From positions 1-7,856 of the forward strand of contig CAILDT010000990.1 of assembly GCA_903833025.1 (NCBI GenBank): a stretch of 7,856 nt of DNA, read 5' to 3'. The first letter of the stretch is position 1; every line of letters starts with the position of its first letter. This document shows positions 1 to 7,058 of the stretch, piece by piece. This stretch comes from an uncultured Bacteroidota bacterium (GTDB taxonomy: Bacteria > Bacteroidota > Bacteroidia > 2-12-FULL-35-15). The position numbers were made by a program, and so were the translations under genes. The notes under the pieces are model-generated. The model was not told the origin of the DNA. It saw only the letters and a program-made list of their open reading frames with translations, and did no database searches.

Positions 1-2
1 TC

Positions 3-18
3 TAAACAAGCTTGTTTA
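3..18. other. 16-bp perfect palindrome at the left edge of the repeat array
   Basis: TAAACAAGCTTGTTTA reads the same on both strands. Its right part, AGCTTGTTTA (9-18), recurs at 249-258, exactly 240 bp (12 x 20) further on, so the two copies bracket the 20-bp array in its own period. It could be a decayed array unit, a protein-binding site or half of a larger element cut by the window edge. The sequence alone does not decide. Confidence 0.5.
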
Positions 19-30
19 TTTTTAGAAATG

Positions 31-249
31 CACTTTCAAAAATGAAATGACACTTTCAAAAATGAAATGACACTTCTAGAAATGAAACAACACTTTCAGA
101 AACGAAACGACACTTTCAGAAATGAAACGACACTTTTAGAAATAGAAACGCACTTTCAGAAATAGAAATGCACTTTCAGAAATGAAACGACACTTTTAGA
201 AATAGAAACGCACTTTCAGAAATAGAAATGCATTTTCAGAAATGAACGA
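31..249. repeat. 20-bp tandem repeat array, 11 units
   Basis: Eleven head-to-tail units begin at 31, 51, 71 and so on to 231. Ten are exactly 20 bp and the last is 19 bp. A representative unit is CACTTTCAGAAATGAAACGA. Variants carry AAAAATGAAATGA (units 1-2) or AGAAATAGAAACG/ATG (units 6, 7, 9, 10). A higher-order period of 60 bp is visible: 111-180 and 171-240 differ at one base only (C173 against T233). Most units hold a short inverted repeat, TTTC-N6-GAAA. There are no unique spacers, so this is not a CRISPR array. Stop codons recur in the reading frames, so it is unlikely to code for protein. Its role is unknown. Recent expansion by slippage or unequal crossing-over is inferred from the near-identical 60-bp blocks. 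Confidence 0.95.
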
Positions 250-309
250 GCTTGTTTAGAAATAATTAGCACTAATTTTCAAAAATCAACACTAATTATA
301 CAAACTGAT
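250..309. repeat. Degenerate continuation of the 20-bp array
   Basis: After a one-base deletion in the last clear unit, the 20-bp period continues for three poorly conserved units (250-269, 270-289, 290-309). The last two both start with CACTAATT and then diverge. The middle one still resembles the core unit, with TTTCAAAAAT. This looks like an older, decayed border of the array. Confidence 0.55.
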
Positions 310-416
310 GATTTTAAAAAGCCAAATTGGTTTCGAAAAAAAGGAAACGAAATAACTAATAAACCACCGAGTATCGTACCAATAAAAACACTATTTTTAC
401 GCTCCAATTAATAAAT
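310..416. other. A/T-rich leader before the isomerase gene, no clear signal
   Basis: This is the rest of the 416-bp non-coding left end. It should hold the promoter and 5' untranslated region of the isomerase gene, but no convincing pair of Bacteroidota elements (TTTG near -33 and TAnnTTTG near -7) and no Shine-Dalgarno sequence could be picked out. A weak inverted repeat, GTTTC (330-334) with GAAAC (344-348), echoes the TTTC/GAAA pattern of the array. Confidence 0.4.
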
Positions 417-1400
417 ATGAAAACATTAGTAGCTAACTTTTCGAAACAATTAACAGAAGCAATTGCCATTGGCAGCAACGCAAAACTAACTCCTTCGGCA
501 TCGCCAATATCCAACGTGCTGATATGCGGCTTGGGTGGTTCGGGCATTGGTGGTAGCATAGTAAGCGAGCTGGTGGCAGGCAATGCTAATGTGCCGATAA
601 ACATTACCAAAGGATATTTTATACCTGCCTATGTAAATGAAAATACGTTGGTTATTATTTCGTCCTATTCGGGTAATACAGAGGAAACATTGAATTGTAT
701 GGAACTGGCTATCGCCAAAAAAGCGAAGATTGTAAGCATTACTTCGGGCGGAAAAGTAGCGGAAATTTCGAAGCAAAATAATCTGGATGTTATAATAGTT
801 CCGGGTGGTATGCCGCCACGGTCGTGTTTAGGGTTTTCGTTAACGCAATTGTTTTTTATTTTAGGGTTTAATAAAATTATCACTACTAATTATAAAGCCG
901 AATTGCAAGCGGCTGTTAAATTAATAGATGATGAAGAACAAAATATAATTGCCGAAGCTACCAGCATCGCCAACAAACTTATTGATAAAACGCCTGTGAT
1001 TTATGCCACTACAAATAACGAAGGGATAGCCATTCGCTTCCGTCAGCAATTAAACGAAAACGCCAAAATACTTTGTTGGCACCACATCATTCCCGAAATG
1101 AATCATAATGAATTGGTTGGCTGGACAGAAAAAAACGATAACCTTTCGGTTATTTTATTTCACGACAGAGAGGAATATTCGCGCAATGTTACGAGGATAG
1201 AAATAAATAAAGAGATAATAAAAAAATATACTTCGCACATCACAGAAATTTATTCGAAAGGAAAATCGAACATCGAAAAAGCAATTTACTTTATTCATCT
1301 CGGCGACTGGGTGTCGGTTATTTTGGGAGAGTTACGCGGCGTTGATTTAATGGAAGTAAATGTTATCAATCACCTGAAATCGAAACTTTCGGAGATATAA
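417..1400 (+). CDS. Bifunctional phosphoglucose/phosphomannose isomerase
   Basis: This cytosolic sugar-phosphate isomerase interconverts glucose 6-phosphate or mannose 6-phosphate with fructose 6-phosphate, linking glycolysis to mannose-derived sugar synthesis. The 327-residue length fits the small archaeal-type PGI/PMI family, not the roughly 550-residue classical Pgi. Visible signatures are the first SIS-fold loop GLGGSGIGGS (38-47), the phosphate-binding SSYSGNTEE (82-90), PPRS with Arg135, NENAK (213-217) with Glu214, NHNELVGW (229-236) with His230, and Lys321 near the C-terminus. By analogy with the Pyrobaculum enzyme, the Glu, His and Lys are the likely catalytic residues. The chosen ATG gives the usual N-terminus (LVANFSKQLTEAIAIG). 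The frame is open upstream to 363 but has no other ATG. No Shine-Dalgarno is seen, as is normal in Bacteroidota. The gene starts just after the repeat array and is separated from lipB by a hairpin repeat, so co-transcription is uncertain. No residue appears to be missing. Confidence 0.93.
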   Translation: MKTLVANFSKQLTEAIAIGSNAKLTPSASPISNVLICGLGGSGIGGSIVSELVAGNANVPINITKGYFIPAYVNENTLVIISSYSGNTEETLNCMELAIAKKAKIVSITSGGKVAEISKQNNLDVIIVPGGMPPRSCLGFSLTQLFFILGFNKIITTNYKAELQAAVKLIDDEEQNIIAEATSIANKLIDKTPVIYATTNNEGIAIRFRQQLNENAKILCWHHIIPEMNHNELVGWTEKNDNLSVILFHDREEYSRNVTRIEINKEIIKKYTSHITEIYSKGKSNIEKAIYFIHLGDWVSVILGELRGVDLMEVNVINHLKSKLSEI

Positions 1401-1408
1401 AATAGTTA

Positions 1409-1528
1409 CCTCACCCCTTAATCCCCTCTCCTTGAAAAGGAGAGGGGGTAGTTGGTGAGAAGCACAATACAAAGGAGTTCAGGTAGCGTCACCCCCTCTC
1501 CTTTTTCAGGGAGAGGGCTGGGGTGAGG
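1409..1528. repeat. REPIN/BIME-like pair of inverted hairpin repeats
   Basis: Two related imperfect palindromes lie in opposite orientation in the gap between the isomerase gene and lipB. The first (1409-1459) has a perfect 11-bp stem, CCCCTCTCCTT (1423-1433) with AAGGAGAGGGG (1437-1447), around a GAA loop, plus an outer stem CTCACC (1410-1415) with GGTGAG (1454-1459). The second (1488-1528) has CCCTCTCC (1494-1501) with GGAGAGGG (1510-1517), plus outer TCACC/GGTGA. The whole unit is bounded by CCTCACCCC (1409-1417) and its exact complement GGGGTGAGG (1520-1528), with about 28 bp between the hairpins. Its G+C is far above the surroundings. No T-tract follows either stem, so a classical terminator is unlikely. 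A stabilised mRNA end or dispersal by a REP-associated transposase is possible but inferred. Confidence 0.8.
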
Positions 1529-1551
1529 TCTCAATAAAATTCTATAATCAG

Positions 1552-2253
1552 ATGCAACAAGTAAAATATATTGATTTAGGATTGATAGATTATAAAGAAG
1601 CGTGGGACTATCAGGAAAAATTATTTGATGAAATTGTTGCTGATAAAATTGCTAATAGAAATCACCCTAACAACCAACAACTAACAACCAACAACTATTT
1701 AATCTTCTGCGAACACCCACACGTTTATACTCTCGGCAAAAGTGGTGACGAACAACATTTGCTGGTGAATGAAACGCAGTTAAAACAAAAACAAGCAACG
1801 TACTATAAAATAAATCGCGGTGGCGACATAACGTATCACGGTCCGGGACAACTAGTGGGCTATCCTATTTTAGATTTAGATAATTTTTTTACTGATATAC
1901 ATAAATATTTACGGTTTCTGGAAGAAATAGTTATTCGCACATTAGCCGAATATGGAATAGAGTCGGGGAGGAGCAACGGCGAAACGGGTGTTTGGTTAGA
2001 TGCCGACAATCCGCACAAAGCACGAAAAATATGTGCAATGGGTGTGCGTGCAAGCCGTTGGGTAACAATGCACGGCTTTGCATTAAACGTAAATACCGAT
2101 TTACTTTACTTCGAAAACATTATTCCTTGCGGTATTGCCGATAAAGCAGTTACTTCGATGGATAAAGAACTTGGACAAAAAGTTAATGAAGAAGAGGTGA
2201 AACAAAAACTAAAACACCATTTCGCTCAATTGTTTGAATGCGAGATAGTGTAG
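1552..2253 (+). CDS. lipB: Octanoyl-[acyl-carrier-protein]:protein N-octanoyltransferase LipB
   Basis: LipB moves the octanoyl group from acyl carrier protein to the lipoyl-domain lysine of 2-oxoacid dehydrogenases and the glycine cleavage H protein. LipA then inserts sulfur. The 233-residue protein shows the family signature RGGDITYHGPGQ (89-100), the active-site lysine region KICAMG with Lys159, HGFALNVN (174-181), and the PCG motif with the nucleophile Cys193. The N-terminus (KYIDLGLIDYKEAWDYQ) matches the usual start of Bacteroidota LipB, supporting this ATG. An oddity is a polar, low-complexity segment at residues 37-49 (NHPNNQQLTTNN), encoded by a 14-bp tandem duplication and lying between the first helix and the YLIFCEHPHVYTLG strand. 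It is probably a surface loop that does not affect catalysis. No lipA lies alongside. The upstream gap contains the hairpin pair. Confidence 0.96.
   Translation: MQQVKYIDLGLIDYKEAWDYQEKLFDEIVADKIANRNHPNNQQLTTNNYLIFCEHPHVYTLGKSGDEQHLLVNETQLKQKQATYYKINRGGDITYHGPGQLVGYPILDLDNFFTDIHKYLRFLEEIVIRTLAEYGIESGRSNGETGVWLDADNPHKARKICAMGVRASRWVTMHGFALNVNTDLLYFENIIPCGIADKAVTSMDKELGQKVNEEEVKQKLKHHFAQLFECEIV
1668..1695 (+). repeat. 14-bp perfect tandem duplication inside lipB
   Basis: TAACAACCAACAAC occurs twice without interruption (1668-1681 and 1682-1695). Because 14 is not a multiple of three, the copies are read in different frames (NNQQ, then TTNN). It encodes part of the low-complexity loop at residues 39-48 of LipB. 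The reading frame of the gene is intact on both sides. Confidence 0.9.
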
Positions 2254-2258
2254 ATTAG

Positions 2259-2291
2259 TTTCCGCAACAAACCGATTTTTTATTATTTTCG
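2259..2291 (+). promoter_or_regulatory. Weak candidate Bacteroidota-type promoter for the coiled-coil/sensor pair
   Basis: TTTC at 2259-2262 and TATTTTCG at 2284-2291 are 21 bp apart and resemble the Bacteroidota consensus TTTG and TAnnTTTG, with one mismatch in each. The second box ends 21 bp before the ATG at 2313. The gap after lipB is only 59 bp and A/T-rich, so chance matches are easy and read-through from lipB is an alternative. Confidence 0.22.
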
Positions 2292-2312
2292 TTTCTCAAT
2301 TAATAATCCCTA

Positions 2313-3722
2313 ATGAATTTAGTTAGCAGTAACGTAATTTCTAAACATCTTTTTCTTTACATCAGCTTATCGCTGTTTGTTGCTACAATGTTTTTATCAA
2401 ATAAAACAGAAGCACAAACAGTTCCTGAAATGATAGATGTGGTGCTTCATTGTAAAAAAGATGGAAAGGATTTATCTAACGTTACTGTTAAAGTTTTTAA
2501 GAATACGTTCATCTTCCAAAACCAATATACCAGCAATGCTTTAGGAAAGGTTAAGTTCAACCTGCCTTTCGGTCCTGATTATAAAATTGCTTTTTCTTAT
2601 CCTGGTTGTATTGATATGTTTGAAGAAATAAAAGCATCAACTATTCCAAGAAATCTCGTTGATATTTTTCCAAAGTATAAAGGCGAAGTTTTATTTTTTG
2701 AAACAACAGATGTAAGTATTCGCAAAGGGAAATACGATAAAGCATTTAACAAAGTAATATTTGATTTTAATGGAGGCAAAACAATGATGGACGATGAACC
2801 TTATCGGCAGGCGTTTATAAAAGATGTGCAAGTGGATGATAAAGAGCAGGAAGCAATATTAAAAGAAAAATTAAGGAAGTATAGGGAAGAGCAAGATAAA
2901 GCAATTGCAGATAAAATAAAAAAAGAAAAGGAAGCACAGGAACTTGCTGATAAAGCAGCATTAGAAAAAATGAATGCTGAACAAAAAAGGAAATATGAAG
3001 AAGAACTTGCAAAAAAATTAGCACAGGAAAAACAAGATGCTGAAGACGATGCTGAAATAGCTGCTGCCGAAGAGCGTGCCAGATTAACAAATGAGGCAAA
3101 TGCAAAAAAACAAAAAGAAAGTATGGAGAGTGAAGCGCAGAGATTAAAACTTGAAGCCGAAGAAAAAGCATTAGCAGAAAAAAAGAATAAGGAAATAAAA
3201 GAAAATGCAGAAAGTGATTTGCTAAAAGCAGCAGCAGAAAACGAACGTAATGCAAAACAAAAAGCATTGGCTGCACAGTTGGAAGAAGCTCGTGCCAACT
3301 CCATAATAGAACAGATGAAACGAAATGCTGAATTAAAAAGCAGGCAGGAAACATTGGCAAAAGCAGAAAAGGAGAAGGAAATAAAATCGATGCAGAATCA
3401 GAAAAGTAAATATAATGAAGTTAAAAAATTGGTAGTTGCAGCAGCCACTGCCGAACGGAATGTAAAAGTAACACAGCAAAAAGCTGCACCTGATTTAAAA
3501 ACGTACGTCAGAAAACAATCGCCAACCGTAAAAGTTACTGAAGATAGCGGTTTTTATAAGGACGTGCGGATAACCAATATTACCTACTATCAACAAAACG
3601 ACACATATAGAAAGGAACGCACGTTCTGGGGTTCGGTACATTATTATAAAAACAATAAGGAAATTGATGAGCTGGTTTACAATGTTGAAGTCAATTACTA
3701 TTTATCGTATGCAAATAAATAA
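2313..3722 (+). CDS. Secreted coiled-coil protein with N-terminal transthyretin-like domain, function unknown
   Basis: I do not recognise a named family. Residues 1-34 form a likely signal peptide (hydrophobic 13-28, cleavage after TEA at 32-34, mature protein starting QTVPEM), so the protein is probably periplasmic or cell-surface. Residues about 40-125 look like the small beta-sandwich (carboxypeptidase-regulatory/transthyretin-like) domain frequent in Bacteroidota envelope proteins: 'VVLHCKKDGKDLSNVTVKVF', then 'YKIAFSYPGC'. Residues about 175-390 are an E/K/A/Q-rich, TolA-like segment predicted to be a long helix or coiled coil. The C-terminal 60 or so residues (about 410-469) are different: aromatic and beta-rich, with ITYYQQND, SVHYYKNN and VNYYLSYANK, suggesting a folded cap domain. 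No lipobox Cys and no other membrane helix are seen. The stop lies 9 bases before the next ATG, so it is very likely co-expressed with the sensor phosphatase. A role as periplasmic partner, ligand or scaffold for that sensor is inference only. Confidence 0.85.
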   Translation: MNLVSSNVISKHLFLYISLSLFVATMFLSNKTEAQTVPEMIDVVLHCKKDGKDLSNVTVKVFKNTFIFQNQYTSNALGKVKFNLPFGPDYKIAFSYPGCIDMFEEIKASTIPRNLVDIFPKYKGEVLFFETTDVSIRKGKYDKAFNKVIFDFNGGKTMMDDEPYRQAFIKDVQVDDKEQEAILKEKLRKYREEQDKAIADKIKKEKEAQELADKAALEKMNAEQKRKYEEELAKKLAQEKQDAEDDAEIAAAEERARLTNEANAKKQKESMESEAQRLKLEAEEKALAEKKNKEIKENAESDLLKAAAENERNAKQKALAAQLEEARANSIIEQMKRNAELKSRQETLAKAEKEKEIKSMQNQKSKYNEVKKLVVAAATAERNVKVTQQKAAPDLKTYVRKQSPTVKVTEDSGFYKDVRITNITYYQQNDTYRKERTFWGSVHYYKNNKEIDELVYNVEVNYYLSYANK

Positions 3723-3731
3723 AACACATTT

Positions 3732-6700
3732 ATGAAACACATTTACAAAATCTTCCTTGCCCTGTCGCTGATATTTTTGTTGCTATTGCAACACACCATA
3801 TCAGTTGCGCAAACTACAAGTTTTATTTACTACGGAGTGGAGCAAGGATTGTCCCAATCACAGGTGCAAGGCATCACACAGGATAATGGTGGTAACCTGT
3901 GGGTTGCCACTTTATCAGGACTTACAAAATATAATGGCAGAGAATTTAAAACGTTTTCTCGTAAAGATTCATTGGCGGAGGATTGGGTAACGGCTTTATA
4001 TAAAGATAAAAAAGGAAATATCTGGTTCGGGCATTGGGCTGGTGGTGTCTCGATGTATAATTATACAACAAAAAAAATTGAAAACCTGTCGTTGGAATCA
4101 TTCACTCAATTTAAAACAGTTACCAGCATTATTCAGGATAATCAAGATAGGTTTTGGTTTGCAACAGAAGGTGCAGGTGTTTTTATTTATGACCCAATAA
4201 ATAAAAACAAAAATGCAATAACTAAAATAGATGGGCTTGGAAGCGTTAATGTTTATAGTCTTTGTAAAGACCAGTTAGGAAATGTGTGGATAGCAACTGA
4301 TAATGGAATTACTGTTTATGACAACAAATCAAATATAAGTTCATCTGCTTCATTTGCAAGAATAACTTCTGAAAATGGGTTATTGAGTAATCATATTACA
4401 ACTCTTGCTTTTGTAAATGGTAATGAAATATGGGCTGGTACGGGCGATGAAGGGGTGCAAGTATTAAAAGTAAATCCTGATTTTAATTATAAGAGTGCCT
4501 CTAAAGCTATTGAAAATGCAGGTTATGTAATTGACAAAGAAAAAGGATTGGGTGCCAATTTTATTAATTGCATTTACGAAGATAACACGCATACCGTTTG
4601 GATAGGCACTACAGGCGGAGGTGTTACCAAGGTTACACCTTATACTTTGAAAGATAGAAAAGAAGCAATTGCGAATGCAATCGTTTATAATTATAGTACC
4701 AAACAAGGATTAAATTATTTTAATGCCTATTCTGTTTTTCAGGATAACGAGGGCAACGTATGGATTGGTACGGATATGGGCTTGAATAAATATCGTGGCG
4801 AACGTTTTCAGATTTACGATGAAGGCGACCAACTGGTAAATAATCTAGTGTGGACTACTCTTTGCGATAGGTCTGGAAACATCTGGATGGGTACAAATGA
4901 TGGGATAAGTAAGATTTCTTTTTCCTATTCAGGAAAAAATAAAAAAGAAGAGCACACCATAAATAATTACACAAAAGAAGATGGATTGAGTAGTAATGTT
5001 ATTCTTTCTTCTTTTGAAGACAAGTATGGTAACATTTGGTTTGGCACTGGTTACGGTGGTGTTAGTAAATACGATAAAATAAAAAATAAATTTATTACCT
5101 ATAATAAAGAAGATGGTTTGGCTGGTGATTTAGTGTTTTCTATTTCAGATGATAATGAAGGAAATATTTGGTTTGGCACTAAAGAAGGAGCTTCTAAGTT
5201 CGACCCTGTTGAAAAAACTTTCCGTAATTATACTTCTGCTGATGGTTTAGGAGGAAACAATGTGTATCGTATTTTTAAAGATAGTAAAGGAAATCTTTGG
5301 TTTGGTGCATTGGGCGGTAGTCTTTCTATGTATAACGGTAAAGCATTTAAAACGTATGGTGAAGCAGAAGGTATTCATCATAAATTTATTTTATGTATCA
5401 ACGAAGACAAACAGCACAACCTTTGGTTTGGTGCGTATGGTGGTGGTTTATATAAGTATGATGGAAAAACATTTACTAATTATAATGTAAAAGAAGGATT
5501 GGCAACTGACTCACCTTACTCTATTATTTGTGATAACTCTAATCATATCTGGATTGGCAATAGCCACGGGATTGATAAATTTGATGAAACTACTTCACAG
5601 TTTTCTCATTATGGAAAGTCGGAAGGATTCCCTGGAGTAGAAACAAACCCGAATGCAGTATGTATGGATGCTAAAGGGAATTTGTGGTATGGAACTATTA
5701 TGGGTGCTGTTCGTTATTGCCCTGCCGAGGATAAACCAAACAAGGTAGAACCGCAAACATTTATTAACGGACTGAAATTGTTTATGAATTCAGTTCCATT
5801 TCCTGATGATGCACATTTTTCTTACAACCAAAATCATCTTACTTTTAATTTTGTCGGCGTAAGTTTATCCAACCCTGAAAAGGTCAAGTATAAGTACAAA
5901 TTGGAAGGATTTGATAAAGACTGGATTCCGAATTATACATTTCAAAACGAAGCGGTATATACCAACATTCCTCCCGGTACTTATAATTTTATGGTGAAGG
6001 CTTGTAATAACGACGGCACTTGCAATAGTAATGCAACACTTTATAAATTTACTATCACTCCTCCTTTCTGGAAGACCTATTGGTTTTATTTGCTGGTTGG
6101 GGTGTTGGTACTCGTATCCGTTTTTATGGTTGACAAAATAAGAACACGTGCGTTAAAAGCGGCAAAAAAATTACTCGAAGAAAAAGTGGAAGTGCGTACA
6201 CAGGAACTCGCATTAAAAAATTCTGAATTGGCAGAAAAAAATAAAGATATTACAGATAGTATCCGCTATGCAAAGCGAATTCAAGAAGCAATATTACCAC
6301 CAGAAAAAACAGTCAAGAAATATTTAACTGATGCTTTTATTTTTTCAAAACCAAAAGATATTGTCAGTGGAGACTTTTATTGGATTGAACAAAAAGATGA
6401 TTCAGTTTATTTTGCTGCCGTGGATTGTACAGGACACGGCGTTCCCGGTGCTTTTATGAGTATTGTCGGAAATAATATTTTAAATCAGTCGTTGATTGAA
6501 ACACCTAATGCCACTCCTGCAATGTTGTTGGATAAGTTAAATAAAGGGGTGAGCGAAACTTTGAAACAAGCGTCGGATGATACAAGGTTGCGTGATGGAA
6601 TGGACATTGCGTTATGTTCTGTTAATATACAAAAAATGGAATTGCATTATGCAGGTGCTTATAATCCTTTATTTGTGGTTAGAAACAAACAACTGATAGA

Positions 6701-7004
6701 AATAAAAGCAGATAATATTGCTATAGGAAATTATGCCGAAAACCAACAACAAAAATATATGAACCACATTATGCCACTTCACAAAGGAGATATTATATAT
6801 GTATTTTCAGATGGTTATGCCGATCAGTTTGGAGGACCTGATGGAAAGAAATTTAAAGTTACGCACTTTAAAAAAATGTTAGTTGAATTGGCAAATGAAG
6901 CAATGCATAATCAGCGAAATATATTGGAAGAAACTATTGAAGATTGGCGAAAAGGAATGATGCAGGTGGATGATATGCTGGTAATAGGAGTTAAGATTCA
7001 ATAA
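3732..7004 (+). CDS. Two-component-regulator-type double propeller sensor with SpoIIE/PP2C phosphatase output
   Basis: This is a 1090-residue inner-membrane signalling protein. Residues 1-26 are a signal peptide (hydrophobic 8-19, then SVA before QTTSF). Residues about 30-665 hold 14 Reg_prop blades, each with a G-N-[IVL]-W-[FIV]-G-T-like core (for example 54-60, 95-100, 183-189, 341-347, 433-439, 477-483, 649-655), enough for two seven-bladed propellers. A Y_Y_Y domain (about 705-777, with YKLEGFDKDW and IPPGTYNF) leads to one transmembrane helix (784-800). After it come a helical linker (805-840) and the SpoIIE-type PP2C domain (about 845-1090). Metal-binding acidic residues are visible in SGDFYW (D881), AAVDCTGHGVPG (D898), LRDGMDIALC (D955/D958), SDGYADQFGG (D1027) and VDDMLVIG (D1080/D1081). 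It should therefore be an active metal-dependent Ser/Thr phosphatase controlled by a periplasmic signal. No histidine kinase, receiver or AraC domain follows, unlike the hybrid two-component proteins sharing this sensor. Typical substrates in the family are anti-sigma-factor antagonists, but none is encoded here. Confidence 0.95.
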   Translation: MKHIYKIFLALSLIFLLLLQHTISVAQTTSFIYYGVEQGLSQSQVQGITQDNGGNLWVATLSGLTKYNGREFKTFSRKDSLAEDWVTALYKDKKGNIWFGHWAGGVSMYNYTTKKIENLSLESFTQFKTVTSIIQDNQDRFWFATEGAGVFIYDPINKNKNAITKIDGLGSVNVYSLCKDQLGNVWIATDNGITVYDNKSNISSSASFARITSENGLLSNHITTLAFVNGNEIWAGTGDEGVQVLKVNPDFNYKSASKAIENAGYVIDKEKGLGANFINCIYEDNTHTVWIGTTGGGVTKVTPYTLKDRKEAIANAIVYNYSTKQGLNYFNAYSVFQDNEGNVWIGTDMGLNKYRGERFQIYDEGDQLVNNLVWTTLCDRSGNIWMGTNDGISKISFSYSGKNKKEEHTINNYTKEDGLSSNVILSSFEDKYGNIWFGTGYGGVSKYDKIKNKFITYNKEDGLAGDLVFSISDDNEGNIWFGTKEGASKFDPVEKTFRNYTSADGLGGNNVYRIFKDSKGNLWFGALGGSLSMYNGKAFKTYGEAEGIHHKFILCINEDKQHNLWFGAYGGGLYKYDGKTFTNYNVKEGLATDSPYSIICDNSNHIWIGNSHGIDKFDETTSQFSHYGKSEGFPGVETNPNAVCMDAKGNLWYGTIMGAVRYCPAEDKPNKVEPQTFINGLKLFMNSVPFPDDAHFSYNQNHLTFNFVGVSLSNPEKVKYKYKLEGFDKDWIPNYTFQNEAVYTNIPPGTYNFMVKACNNDGTCNSNATLYKFTITPPFWKTYWFYLLVGVLVLVSVFMVDKIRTRALKAAKKLLEEKVEVRTQELALKNSELAEKNKDITDSIRYAKRIQEAILPPEKTVKKYLTDAFIFSKPKDIVSGDFYWIEQKDDSVYFAAVDCTGHGVPGAFMSIVGNNILNQSLIETPNATPAMLLDKLNKGVSETLKQASDDTRLRDGMDIALCSVNIQKMELHYAGAYNPLFVVRNKQLIEIKADNIAIGNYAENQQQKYMNHIMPLHKGDIIYVFSDGYADQFGGPDGKKFKVTHFKKMLVELANEAMHNQRNILEETIEDWRKGMMQVDDMLVIGVKIQ

Positions 7005-7038
7005 AAAAAGCCCGAAGAAATTTCTTTGGGCTTTTTTT
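7003..7038. terminator. Bidirectional intrinsic terminator between convergent genes
   Basis: This is a near-perfect 36-bp palindrome: an A7 tract (7003-7009), GCCC (7010-7013), the AAGA/TCTT inner stem, GGGC (7028-7031) and a T7 tract (7032-7038). Only the G7014/T7027 pair is not Watson-Crick. The T-tract lies downstream of the stem on either strand, so it can end transcription of both the sensor gene (+) and recQ (-). It overlaps the last two bases of the sensor stop codon. Confidence 0.93.
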
Positions 7039-7058
7039 ATTGAGACACGATTAAATTT

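Noticed and set aside
31..309. CRISPR array
   Set aside because: The units are contiguous, with no unique spacers, only 20 bp long, and no cas genes are in view.
330..348. Small hairpin GTTTC/GAAAC as an operator
   Set aside because: There are only five paired bases around an A-rich loop, as expected by chance in such sequence and near the TTTC/GAAA-rich array.
1423..1447. Intrinsic terminator for the isomerase gene
   Set aside because: The stem is strong, but no T-tract follows it on either strand. The second inverted copy nearby fits a REPIN-like element better.
1542..1547. TATAAT as a -10 box for lipB
   Set aside because: It ends four bases before the lipB ATG, too close for a normal transcript leader. 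Bacteroidota promoters also use a different consensus.
2801..3360. Antisense open frames of 167 and 181 residues
   Set aside because: They lie opposite the E/K/A-rich coiled-coil region. The frames are open because of that biased composition, and their Phe/Ser/Leu-rich products look like shadows.
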